Below, in pieces: positions 33,546 through 43,602 of a DNA stretch of 64,000 bases (the first letter of the stretch is position 1; every line of letters starts with the position of its first letter). The stretch covers positions 18,121,433 to 18,185,432 of the forward strand of contig NC_090174.1 of NCBI RefSeq assembly GCF_024679245.1, given 5' to 3'. The notes under the pieces were generated by a model that was not told the origin of the DNA, did no database searches, and saw nothing but the letters and a program-made list of their open reading frames with translations. A program made the translations under genes and the position numbers. Source of the stretch: Pseudorasbora parva (Eukaryota; Chordata; Actinopteri; Cypriniformes; Gobionidae).

Positions 33546-36509
33546 CTATGTGTATGCCATAGTAAAGAGATGTGTTTTTAGTCTAGATTTAAACTGACAG
33601 AGTGTGTCTGCTTCCCGAACAATGCTAGGAAGACTATTCCACAATTTAGGAGCTAAATAGGAAAATGATCGACCGCCTGCAGTTGATTTAGATATTCTAG
33701 GTATTATCAACTGGCCAGAGTTTTGAGACCGCAATCGACGTGATGGGGTATAATGCGTTAAGAGCTCGCTTAAGTACCGGGGAGCTAAACTATTTAGTGC
33801 TTTGTAAGTAATAAGCAAGATTTTAAAATGTATGCGATGTTTAATAGGGAGCCAGTGCAGTGTTGACAGAACTGGACTAATATGATCATACTTCCTGGTT
33901 CTAGTAAGAACTCTAGCTGCTGCATTTTGGACTAGCTGGAGTTTGTTTATTAAGCGAGCAGGGCAACCACCCAGTAGAGCATTACAATAATCTAGCCTTG
34001 AGCTCATGAACGCATGTACTAACTGTTCAGCATTTTGCATTGAAAGCATGTGCCGTAATTTAGATATATTTTTAAGATGATAGAATGCGGTTTTACAGAT
34101 GCTAGAAACGTGGCTTTCAAATGAAAGATTGGTATCAAAGAGCACACCCAGGTTCCTCACTGACGACGAGGGCTTGACAGAGCAGTCATCAAGTGTTAGA
34201 TAGTATTCTCGGTTACTACTTGTGGAGCTTTTCTGTCCAATAATTAAAAATTCAGTTTTATCTGAATTAAGTTGCAGAAAATTACTATTCATCCAATTTT
34301 GTATATCAGCTATGCATTCTGTTAATCTTGTGAATTGGTAGGTTTCATCCGGGCGTGAGGAAATATAGAGCTGAGTATCGTCAGCATAACAATGAAAACT
34401 AACGCCATGTTTCCTAATGATATCTCCCAGTGGTAGCATATACAGGGTGAAAAGCAACGGTCCTAACACTGAGCCTTGCGGTACCCCATACTGAACTTGT
34501 GATCGGTGTGACATCTCTTCATTTACTGCTACAAACTGATAACGGTCAGATAAGTACGATTTAAACCATGCCAAAGCAGTTCCACTAACGCCAACATAAT
34601 TTTCGATTCTATTCAGAAGAATATTGTGATCGATAGTATCAAATGCAGTGCTAAGATCGAGTAACACTAATAGAGAGATACAACCACGATCAGATGATAA
34701 GAGTAAATCATTTGTAACTCTAATTAGAGCAGTCTCAGTGCTATGATACGGTCTAAATCCTGACTGGAAATCCTCACATATACCATTTCTTTCTAAAAAA
34801 GAACATAATTGTGAAGACACGGCCTTTTCTAGTATTTTTGATAGAAACGGTAGATTCGAGATTGGCCTGTAATTGACTAATTCTTTAGGATCAAGTTGCG
34901 TTTTTTTAATAAGTGGTTTAATTATAGCCAACTTAAAAGTTTTCGGTACATATCCTAATGTCAAAGATGAATTAATGATATTAAGCAGAGGATCTATGAC
35001 CTCTGGAAGTATCTCTTTTAATAGCCTAGTCGGTATAGGGTCAAGCATACATGTTGTTGATTTGGATGATTTTACAAGTTTAGCCAGTTCTTCTCCTCCT
35101 ATAGCAGTGAATGAGTGTAATTTTTCCTCAGTGACCCTGCAGTGCTCTGTCTGAAGTGATACTGTAATAGACGGCTGCATGGTTATAATTTTATTCCTAA
35201 TATTATCAATCTTACTAGTAAAGAAGTTCATAAAGTCATTACTGCTGTGTTGTTTACAAACATCAGAAGCTGAAGCTTTATTTTTTGATAATTTAGCCAC
35301 TGTATCGAATAAATACTTAGGGTTGTGTTTGTTTTCTTCTAAAAGAGATGAGAAATAAGCAGATCTAGCAGTTTTTATGGCCTTTCTGTATGCAATCATG
35401 CTCTCTTTCCACAAATTGCGAAAAACCTCTAGTTTTGTTTTCTTCCAGCTGCGCTCCATTTTTCTGGCTGCTGTTTTAAGGGCCCGAGTGTGCTCGTTGT
35501 ACCACGGCGTTGGATTATTTGCTTTAATCTTCTTTAAGCGCCGGGGAGCAACTATGTCTAAAGTGCTAGTAAGGAGAGAGTCAATAGTTTCGGTTGCAGC
35601 ATCAAGTTCATCTTGGCTATCTGTAATGCTGAGGAGATGGAACTGATGAGGAAGATTATGTACAAAGCAATCTTTAGTCGCAGCGGTTATCGTCCTGCCA
35701 TATTTGAAGCGAGGGGATGGCTTTGCAGCCTTAGGTAAATTAAGTATACATGATATTAGGTAATGATCTGAGATGTCATCGCTCTGCTGCAGAATTTTAA
35801 CAGTATCAACATTTATTCCATGTGACATTATTAGATCTAAAGTATGATTAAGGCGATGAGTGGGTCCTGATACGTGTTGTCTAACTCCAATAGAGTTTAG
35901 AATGTCTCTAAATGCCAATCCCAATGCGTCTTTTTCATTGTCTACGTGGATATTAAAATCCCCAACAATTAGTACTTTATCTACAGCTAATACTAACTCC
36001 GATACAAAACCAGCAAATTCTTTGATAAAGTCTGTATTGTGCCCTGGTGGCCTGTATACAGTAGCCAACACAAATGTCAGAAGGGATTTATCATTTACAC
36101 TACACAGTGTTACATAAAGCACCAAAACTTCAAAGGAATTATATTTGAAACTAGACTTCTGAGTAATACTGAAAATATTATTATAAATTATAGCCACACC
36201 TCCCCCTTTACCTTTCAGACGTGGCTCATGTTTGTAACAATAATCTCGGGGGGTGCACTCATTTAAAGTAATGTAATCATCAGGTTTTAGCCAGGTTTCT
36301 GTCAAACACAGCACATCTAAGTTATGATCTATAATCATATCATTGACAACAAGCGTTTTTGGCGAAAGGGATCGAATATTCAGCAACCCAAGCTTTATCA
36401 ATTGTTCATCCGTATTATATCTGTTGTTTATTTGTTGGACATCAATTACATTTTTACTGTTGAATGGTTTTGATGGTTTTTTGTATTTACTAATTCGGGG
36501 AACAGACAC
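33546..36509 (-). CDS. L2 LINE ORF2: endonuclease and reverse transcriptase, uninterrupted
   Basis: 987 codons without a stop or shift. Residues about 38-255 form an AP-endonuclease-like domain: LNIRSL (43-48), TETW with E71, YRPPG (152-156), GDFN with D184 and N186, and SDH at 247-249. RT motifs follow: [16 protein letters not shown] (547-562), [14 protein letters not shown] (581-594), LLDLSTAFD with D618, [12 protein letters not shown] (676-687) and YADD (708-711). The C-terminal region (about 870-987) has the WLPIKHRI and NSLP blocks common in the L2/CR1 group. Such a protein nicks DNA and copies its own RNA at the nick. All expected catalytic residues are present, so this copy may be young or a recent descendant. 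Expression would depend on the element's own 5' region, which is partly missing. Confidence 0.93.
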   Translation of the reverse strand: MSVPRISKYKKPSKPFNSKNVIDVQQINNRYNTDEQLIKLGLLNIRSLSPKTLVVNDMIIDHNLDVLCLTETWLKPDDYITLNECTPRDYCYKHEPRLKGKGGGVAIIYNNIFSITQKSSFKYNSFEVLVLYVTLCSVNDKSLLTFVLATVYRPPGHNTDFIKEFAGFVSELVLAVDKVLIVGDFNIHVDNEKDALGLAFRDILNSIGVRQHVSGPTHRLNHTLDLIMSHGINVDTVKILQQSDDISDHYLISCILNLPKAAKPSPRFKYGRTITAATKDCFVHNLPHQFHLLSITDSQDELDAATETIDSLLTSTLDIVAPRRLKKIKANNPTPWYNEHTRALKTAARKMERSWKKTKLEVFRNLWKESMIAYRKAIKTARSAYFSSLLEENKHNPKYLFDTVAKLSKNKASASDVCKQHSSNDFMNFFTSKIDNIRNKIITMQPSITVSLQTEHCRVTEEKLHSFTAIGGEELAKLVKSSKSTTCMLDPIPTRLLKEILPEVIDPLLNIINSSLTLGYVPKTFKLAIIKPLIKKTQLDPKELVNYRPISNLPFLSKILEKAVSSQLCSFLERNGICEDFQSGFRPYHSTETALIRVTNDLLLSSDRGCISLLVLLDLSTAFDTIDHNILLNRIENYVGVSGTALAWFKSYLSDRYQFVAVNEEMSHRSQVQYGVPQGSVLGPLLFTLYMLPLGDIIRKHGVSFHCYADDTQLYISSRPDETYQFTRLTECIADIQNWMNSNFLQLNSDKTEFLIIGQKSSTSSNREYYLTLDDCSVKPSSSVRNLGVLFDTNLSFESHVSSICKTAFYHLKNISKLRHMLSMQNAEQLVHAFMSSRLDYCNALLGGCPARLINKLQLVQNAAARVLTRTRKYDHISPVLSTLHWLPIKHRIHFKILLITYKALNSLAPRYLSELLTHYTPSRRLRSQNSGQLIIPRISKSTAGGRSFSYLAPKLWNSLPSIVREADTLCQFKSRLKTHLFTMAYT

Positions 36510-36659
36510 AGTCTCTATGTGATAATATCTAGGTGAAAGTGTCTCTATGTGCTGGGATTTAGCTGACTTTGGTGACGTGAGACAGCTAGCAGACGGCTGG
36601 TTTAGCCAGTTTGTCTGCTTCCTGACCTGGGCCCCAGTGAGTCAAGGTTTAGCTCTAAG

Positions 36660-37172
36660 ACTATGTGCCAAATTACTAGAGAGAAGAGCAGCACCAGCCC
36701 AGGAGGGATGAATGCCTTTTCGCGGGGAGAGGACCAGAGAAATATACGGCTTTTGACATCGTACTTGCGAGTTTACACACCTCTTTAATGTTAATTTTGG
36801 TGATCTCCGACTGGCGAAGTCGAACATCATTAGTGCCAACGTGAATAATAATCTTAGAGAATTTACGATTAGCTTTAGCCAGCACTTTTAAATTTGCTTT
36901 GATGTCAGGCGCTCTGGCTCCCGGTAAACATGTGACTATGGTGGCTGGTGTCTCTATTTTCACATTCCGTGTAATAGAATCGCCAATAACTAGGGCACTT
37001 TCAACAGGATCCTCAGTGGGTGCGTCACTGAGTGGGGAGAACCTGTTTGATGTTCTAATCGGAACGGAAGAGTGGTTTTTTGATCCGTGACTATAATTTA
37101 GGGGACAAACGCATAGTGTTGAGGTTGCAGTTAATCCGCGCCTCCGGCATCCAATAATTCTGGGGACGAAAT
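36660..37172 (-). pseudogene. L2 LINE ORF1 remnant, esterase-like
   Basis: The minus-strand frame holds [18 protein letters not shown] and [20 protein letters not shown]. The GDS and GTND blocks are those of SGNH-type esterase domains known in ORF1 of some CR1/L2 elements. The 5' part of the ORF is replaced by Gypsy A sequence, and the 3' part runs out of frame near 36690. Its role in such LINEs is not settled. Confidence 0.75.
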
Positions 37173-39885
37173 GGCCAGCGTTTAACAAATTATTAGGGCA
37201 CTTATATGTGGATGCCTCTTGGGGGAAGAACGGAAGTGGGAGGATAGCGGTTGCGCAGGCGGGTGAGGTGGATTCGGGACCGCCGAGGGCAGTTCCGGGG
37301 GAACAGAGCGCAATGGGACCGGCCATCTTCTCAGAGCGCGATGACTTTCCCTTGGAACAATCCCAGGACGAGACGCTCAAAAACGCGTTTGCTCAGGTCT
37401 GTTCCATCGACGGCCACCGCGTCCACCCTGAACAGCCACTCTCCTATCCGTACTTCTCAGTGATAAATAACCGCTTGTATCGGGTGGTCCAAGACGCCCA
37501 GTCAAAGCAAGATACAACGCAATTGTTAGTACCAAAAAGCCGCCGGGAAATGCTTTTCCAGACGGCTCATTCCAATCCAATGGCGGGACATTTAGGTCAA
37601 ACGGCCACATTAAACCGCCTCATGGCCCGATTCTTTTGGCCGGGCATTCACGAGAATGTACGCCGGTGGTGTGTGTCTTGCCGTGAATGTCAGTTGGTGA
37701 ACCCACCGGCCGCTCCAAAAGCACCGTTGTGCCCCCTTCCATTAATGCAGGCCCTCTTCGAAAGAATTGGTATGGACCTCATCGGGTCATTGGAACGGTC
37801 AGCACGGGGACATCGCTTTGCGTTGGTGCTTGTAGACTACGCAACGCGATATCCCGAAGCAGTTCCTCTCCACACTATTTCGGCGAAAAGGGTGGTGAGC
37901 GCTCTGTTTTCATTAATCTCCGGTGTGGGAATCCCGAAAGAGATTCTCACCGATCAAGGCACGGTGTTTATGTCACGGACGATCCGCGAACTGTACGAAT
38001 TATTGGGCATTAAGGCGATCCGTACTAGCGTCTATCACCCACAAACAGATGGTCTGGTGGAACGTTTTAATCGCACATTAAAAGCCATGATTCGTAAGTT
38101 CATTCACGAAGACGGCAAGAATTGGGATAGATGGCTTGAGCCTCTGTTGTTCGCGGTTCGCGAGGTCCCCCAAGCCTCCACGGGGTTTTCCCCCTTTGAG
38201 CTGCTCTACAGGCGCCAGCTGCGGGGGGTGCTGGATGTCCTTAGGGAAGCTTGGGAGGACGGGCCTTCAGCGAGTAAGAACGAAATTCAGTATGTCCTGG
38301 ACCTAAGAGCAAAACTCCACACTTTGGGGCGGCTATCCATGGAGAATTTGCTCCAGGCTCAGGACAGACAAAAACAGCTCTACAATAGAGGTGCGAAGCT
38401 GCGACAATTTTCAAAGGGAGATAAAGTGCTTGTATTGCTGCCCACGTCCAGCTCGAAATTACTCGCGAAGTGGCAAGGACCCTTTGTGGTCACGCGGCAA
38501 GTCGGAGAACTCAACTATGAGGTTAAGTCGGTCGGATAGGGACGGGGCACGTCAAATATACCACCTCAACCTCTGAAAAAAATGGTCAGAGGCGGAGTCA
38601 GTGATGCTAGCGACGGTAGTGGGCGGGGAGGAGGATCTCGGGCCGGAGGCGGTCCAAAAGCCTCATTCTCTCGCTCTGGCCTCGGTGGGGATCACCTCTC
38701 ACCCTCGCAGCTCACTGACGTGAAACAGCTACAGGCCGAGTTTGCCGACGTGTTCTCGCCCCTACTGGGTCGGACCGACCTCATCCAACACCATGTTGAG
38801 ACGGAGCGGGGCGTGGTTGTTCGCAGTCGGCTGTATAGACTACCGGAGCATAAAAAGAAGGTAGTACAGGACGAATTAGAGGCGATGCTGGACATGGGGG
38901 TAATAGAAGAATCTAACAGTGATTGGGCGAGCCCGATAGTTTTGGCGCCCAAAACGGACGGCTCCGTGTAGATTATCGAAAAGTCAACGCGGTGTCAAAG
39001 TTCGATGTGTATCCAATGCCAAGGGTGGACGAATTGCTTGATCGGCTAGGGACCGCTCGTTTTTATTCGACGCTGGACTTAACGAAGGGATATTGGCAGA
39101 TCCCCTTGTCTCCAATGTCTAAAGAAAAGGCCGCTTTTACCACGCCGTTCGGATTGCACCAATTTGTCACACTTCCGTTCGGGTTGTTCGGGGCCCCCGC
39201 GACCTTCCAGCGGCTGATGGACAGGATTCTCCGGCCACACGCTGCATATGCCGCTGCCTATCTGGATGACATTATCATCTACAGTACGGACTGGCAGCGC
39301 CATATGCAGCATCTGCGTGCTGTGCTGAAGTCGCTGAGGAGGGCGGGGCTGACCGCCAACCCGAAGAAGTGTGCGGTTGGGCGGGTAGAAGTAAAGTATC
39401 TGGGCTTCCACTTGGGTCATGGGCAGGTGCGTCCCCAAATTGATAAGACAGCGGCAGTTGCGACTTCTCCGAGGCCCAAGACCAAAAAGGAGGTTAGACA
39501 GTTCCTGGGGCTAGCGGGATATTATAGACGGTTTGTGCCTAATTATTCGGACGGACCTCACTAGCCCGCTGACTGATCTAACTAAAAAGGAGGTACCAGA
39601 TACGGTTCAGTGGACGGAGCGGTGCCAGCAGGCTTTTTCCCAGATAAAGGCTGCTCTGTGTGGTGGTCCGCTCTTACAGGCTCCTAATTTTTCTCTCCCT
39701 TTTATTCTGCAGACAGACGGCTCGGACAGGGGGTTGGGCGCCGTCCTATCCCAGGAGGTGGAGGGTGAGGAACGGTGGCGGTGTACAGCACCATAGAGAA
39801 AGAATGTTTGGCCATCAGGTGGGCCGTCCTCACCCTTGTGCTGCAGGCCGGACAGCTCCCCGGCCTGAGTCGGGCGGTGGGGGTA
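37173..39885 (+). pseudogene. Gypsy A pol: integrase, RT, RNase H, lightly broken
   Basis: 37208-38539 is an open integrase frame with the zinc-binding part (TAHSNPMAGH and CVSCREC). The core has MDLIGSLE, LTDQGT and YHPQTDGLVERFN, so the three acidic residues are present. A C-terminal KWQGPFVVTRQ module follows. RT: 38582-38971 carries the RT N terminus (VVVRSRLYRLPEHKKKVV). A deletion of about 10 bases near 38970 shifts the frame. 38923-39564 continues with STLDLTKGYWQIPLSP and YLDDIIIYS. Another shift lies near 39550. RNase H (LQTDGSDRGLGAVLSQ, STIEKECLAIRWAVLTL) is cut by an internal deletion near 39838. A purine tract precedes 39886. Integrase upstream of RT again marks the Gmr1-type order. 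Confidence 0.9.
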
Positions 39886-40267
39886 TGTGGCAGGGGAGGC
39901 GTTGTTTTGCGGGATCGGCAGAGGGAGAGAGAATGCGGAGCCGAGCAGGGCATAAGTGGGTCAAGTGCAAATGAATAACACCTGTGTCTCATTGCAGTAA
40001 TTGACGCGGAGAGACGGCTTAAAAGCCACGGCAGAGAGAGACGAGGGAGAGAGAGTTGGACTGGGACTGCGTGTGCGTTGACAAGAGCTGTGGAAGCCCA
40101 AGCTGATCTGGAGAAGTTGAATGAGAAGTCTGAATAGACAAAGAGTACTGAGTAAAACGCCCTCGTGCGTGTATTGTGTTTGTTCTGAAAGCGAAAGTGA
40201 AATAAAAGCTACGAGTCCCAGTCACGCCGACCCCGCCTTCTTCCTTTCACCCACGAACCTAACCACA
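39886..40267 (+). mobile_element. 3' LTR of Gypsy A
   Basis: 382 bp, TGTGGCAGGGGAGG to CCTAACCACA, followed by the 5-bp duplication GATAT (40268-40272). It closes a 9.6-kb insertion, of which about 4.5 kb is the nested L2 and 0.4 kb the MITE. Confidence 0.93.
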
Positions 40268-40272
40268 GATAT

Positions 40273-40635
40273 AAAATAAAATCTTAGGTGGGGGGGGGAT
40301 TATGGAGGGTGAATTTAAAGCTTTTGTAGAGTCTCCGACGGTTGAACAATTGCAGCGTTTCAAAAAGAAAGAATTGCTGCAAATAGCTAAATATTTTAAA
40401 ATATCAGTGCCGCCTACCGCAGTGAAAGCAGATATTAGATCAGAAATCTTTTCTGAATTACTTTCTCTTGCCCTTCTGACAGAAGAGTCAGTTATTACTC
40501 CCACGCACGAGACCGATCCTGATGTGAGATTGAAATTAAAGGAATTAGAATGGCAGATTAAACGACAAGAGTATGAAAACCGTGTGGTCCATCTGCGCGA
40601 ATTAGAACTGTTGCGGCTAACTGAACAGGAGAAAA
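40273..40635 (+). pseudogene. Gypsy B gag N-terminal part (inverted)
   Basis: Leader then ATG at 40302, with KKKELLQIAKYFKISVPPTA, a SAP-like N-terminal motif seen in Gag of fish Gypsy elements. A charged helical stretch follows. From 40487 to 40635 the sequence is an inverted near-copy of 30390-30538. The reading then runs into LTR sequence at 40636, joined at the shared string AACAGGA. Orientation is opposite to the rest of B. Confidence 0.8.
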
Positions 40636-41034
40636 TAGTATTTAAACAAAAAGACGGCCTCCCACTGACAAGGATCTGCATGGGTAAGGACAATTCACAT
40701 TTACCGGCCTATACCGCTAACAACTGGTAATCCCCACTAGGATTTTACACTAAAGAGCAGTCCAGCAGCTTTGCGTACACACACCGCTAGTGCACAATAA
40801 CAGGAAGCAGGAGAAGGGAACTCGTCGAGCAGTCTTCCCTCCAGGCTTTTATCCACCAAACGATTCCTGGCTCCACCCACATAAACAGCTGCACCTGTTC
40901 CCAACAATCAGCACAGCAATAGAGAGAGAGCGACATAGAAAGAGAGAGAGCATACAACGCAGCTTTTGCTCCACACACACACACAGCAACGTTACCACAC
41001 CACGAACAAACACTCAGTAACGATCAGCATATTG
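40636..41034 (-). mobile_element. Part of the Gypsy B 5' LTR
   Basis: This matches 22461-22866 of the other B LTR in the same orientation, without the AT-rich insertion. It stops at 'cgatcagca', seven bases short of the LTR end. About 310 bp of LTR between the tail at 30539 and this part is missing. The outer flank (tattgtaaaaaa) leads into a microsatellite, so the target duplication of B cannot be read. Confidence 0.8.
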
Positions 41035-41037
41035 TAA

Positions 41038-41152
<115 letters not shown>

Positions 41153-41243
41153 CAATGTGATACAATGAGTATGTAATACCTCTTGTTCTCATGGCATTGA
41201 ATAAAAAAGAAAAGAAAAAAAGATTCCTCGACAGTAAAAGAAA
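41153..41243. repeat. Repeat R, copy 2, left half
   Basis: It matches 19252-19315 ('gatac-atgagtatg-aatacctcttgttctc', 'gacagtaaaagaaagg') with a short A-rich extension. Gypsy D follows; the right half of R resumes at about 46779. Confidence 0.6.
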
Positions 41244-42270
41244 GGCCCTCACCTGAATTCTGACTCTGTGCCACTAGCTGTGTCTCATTTCAGAAGGATG
41301 CGTCCTCCAGAGGTCGCATTCGAAGGGTGCATACGCCATAAGGCCGTCTCATTTCAAGAAAGGGAGTAGGACACTCCAAATGTGACCTTCGAATGCGTCC
41401 TTCTTTCACAGGAATTCGGAGTGTACATGAGGTGTAGCCTTCACGACTCGGAGATAACCCACAATTCTTTGTGTCTCTGTTAACAACCGTCATTTTTTTT
41501 TAATATTATATGAAAAAACGGCACCACCGCCAGATATGCATGCGAGCGTAGGTGTGGTGTTTAAAATAAGTAGTTCAATTGCTTTTTTTGTTGTTTTTTT
41601 TAAGCTCTATTACCTCAAACAGATAGTTTTGGTAAACAGGATTACAACTGTTTAGTGCATTTTAAACGCTTAGAACAGTAGCCTACATTGCTGTCAAGAC
41701 AAGAAACATTTCATAGTAATTTTCAAGTTATAAATAATTTTCATTCATATAACTGCTGTGAGAGCGCAACGAGGCTGAACGTGTTGGCATAGCAATTAGC
41801 AACGTGATACTTCCTGCCTGTGTGTCCTACAAAGGACGTCTCGTTTAATTCTGATTGAGGACACTCCTTATACTGCACCCTACACAGGACGTGTCCTCCG
41901 GAGGGCGCAGCCTTCGAAATTTAACGAAATGAGACACAGCTACTGTCTCTGCTCACTCTACAGTCATTTCCTGTTTGGCAGCCATTTTAAGCGTGGCATG
42001 GCCAAACAGACCTTGCGAAGTATTGCCAGTCTTACTGCCTTACTGAGCGTTTATCCATAGTCTGTTTGCCTTGCGTTTGACCAATTGCCTGTTTATCTTG
42101 ATCATTGTTTCTGGACTACCCTTTGGACTTGTTTGCTTGTTTGGATTGTTTATTGTGTTTGACCATTCTGTCTGCCTCTCGACTACTGCCTTTTGGATAT
42201 TCCTGTGGCTTGTTTTCCTATTAAAACTTCTGCACATTGATTCAAACCCAGCCTCAGCCTCTTCCTTACA
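41244..42270 (+). mobile_element. 5' LTR of Gypsy D (5' trimmed, interrupted)
   Basis: It matches the 381-bp 3' LTR at 46392-46772 from 'ctcacctgaattctgac' to CTTCCTTACA but lacks about the first 22 bases. A MITE occupies 41276-41941. The sequence directly after the LTR (gaatacttcgcca) resembles that after the E LTR (gaagacttcgcca) and lacks a TGG-type primer-binding site. Confidence 0.85.
41276..41941. mobile_element. 666-bp MITE in the D 5' LTR
   Basis: The ends are AGCTGTGTCTCATTTC and the exact complement. Flanking ACT (41273-41275 and 41942-41944) and the uninterrupted 3' LTR confirm the edges. Sub-terminal 'gcgtcctcc' and 'ttcgaagg' words are inverted near each end. A 3-bp duplication is consistent with a Harbinger-type element, but this is not certain. 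No coding frame. Confidence 0.9.
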
Positions 42271-42286
42271 GAATACTTCGCCACCA

Positions 42287-43256
42287 ATGAACCCAGCAAA
42301 AGTTTCTGAGCTGCAAGCGGCTTTTGCTTATCAAAAAGAAGTACTTAAAGGATACCAGGAACAACTCAACAAACTTCAGGCTGCCAATGAATATCTCACC
42401 CACTACATTCGATCGCTTCCTCCACCCATGCCACAAACAGTAAGTTTTTCAATGCCTGATAAGTTTGATGGTTCAGCTGAACAGTGTAGAGGGTTTATTC
42501 GCCAAGTGGAGAACTTTTTTGATAACCAGCAGGACAAATTTAATTCTAATGGGAAAAATTGTGCTTTCCTGATGACACTTCTCTCTTGTACAGCAATTGA
42601 TTGGGCTGCAGCAGTATGGGATACTGATTTGAGGTTTAGAACTTCATATGATTACGTTATTCGTCAGCTACGAGATGTGTTTGAGTATCCCGCAGGGGGA
42701 AAGAATGTATCAACTCAGCTGTTTCAAATGTCTCAGGGCAGTCGTACCGCTGCAGAGTACGCTATTGAATTCAGAACGCATGCAGCACAAAGCGGATGGA
42801 ACGATCAGTCATTAAAGGCTGTGTTTCAACAAAGTCTGAATCCGGATCTACAAACTGAATTGGCCTGCAAGGGTGAAAATTCTTCATTTTCTGAGTATGT
42901 GACACTTGCAATCAGAATTGACAACCTGATGAGAAATGCTCCTAAGAAGAGGTCTGGCTCGATGGTCACAGTCAAGCACTCCTACCACACATCAGTTTCA
43001 CCATGTTCCTCAGCTCACCACAATACCTAAGTCAAAGCCAAGTCAAGAACCAATGCAACTGGGCTTCTCCAGACTCTCTGAGGAAGAGAGAATACGAAGA
43101 CGGAAGCTCAACCTTTGCTATGACTGTGGGGAAGCAAGCCACATTATCATGGAATGCCCTCACAAGCCCAGGAGAACAACCAAGACTGCCACCCGGGTAA
43201 ATATTGACCAATTTTCTTTACTTCCTATAAAATCATTTACTTTCCTGTTCGACTAG
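42287..43256 (+). pseudogene. Gypsy D gag, one frameshift
   Basis: ATG at 42287 (ccaccaATGa). There is a coiled N-terminal part ([15 protein letters not shown]) and a retrotransposon Gag domain ([20 protein letters not shown] to [16 protein letters not shown]). The frame ends at 43030. The remaining part in another frame carries the zinc knuckle CYDCGEASHIIMEC near 43115-43160. Order and motifs fit sushi-like chromodomain Gypsy elements of fish. Confidence 0.87.
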
Positions 43257-43264
43257 CTACTGAA

Positions 43265-43570
43265 AATATCTCTGTTGATGTAACAGTGCTGATTGACTCT
43301 GGAGAAGCCTTGAGCCTTATTCACAAGGACCTCATCACAAAATTCAACATTCCTACTCAGCCCTGTAAACCACCTATCAAGATCAGTGCTGTTAACGATG
43401 CACCCATTGGAGCTGGGATTACTCAGCAGACACTACCCCTACAACTTTACATCGGATTATTCCATCAAGAGGCTATCTCTTTCTACGTCATTGACTCACC
43501 TAGGCATGACATCATCCTTGGCTTTCCCTGGTTATCTGTCCAGTTATCTCCTGGCATTATGGTGAGCTGA
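43265..43570 (+). pseudogene. Gypsy D protease
   Basis: [17 protein letters not shown] holds the DSG active-site triad, and DIILGFPWL is the C-terminal ILG motif. The frame ends in a stop at about 43570, before the RT frame begins, so the Pol polyprotein is not continuous. Confidence 0.82.
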
Positions 43571-43602
43571 CTCATTGGTCTCAATTTTGCCTTAACCATT
43601 GC

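Larger units (their letters stand above)
32655..37172 (-). mobile_element. Near full-length L2 LINE inserted in Gypsy A
   Basis: The 3' end lies at 32655 with a (TTGA)n-type tail (seen as 'tcaatcaatcaa'). The 3' UTR runs to 33545, ORF2 is at 33546-36509 and ORF1 remains at about 36660-37172. The 5' end is cut at about 37172, where Gypsy A sequence ([14 protein letters not shown]) resumes. No target duplication was found, and some Gypsy protease sequence appears to be lost at the site. Confidence 0.9.

Noticed and set aside
34873..36266. Plus-strand frames within 34873-36266
   Set aside because: Shadows of the L2 ORF2 on the minus strand.
31072..40267. An active infectious retrovirus
   Set aside because: No envelope frame, and Gag, protease, RT and RNase H are all broken or interrupted in every LTR element.
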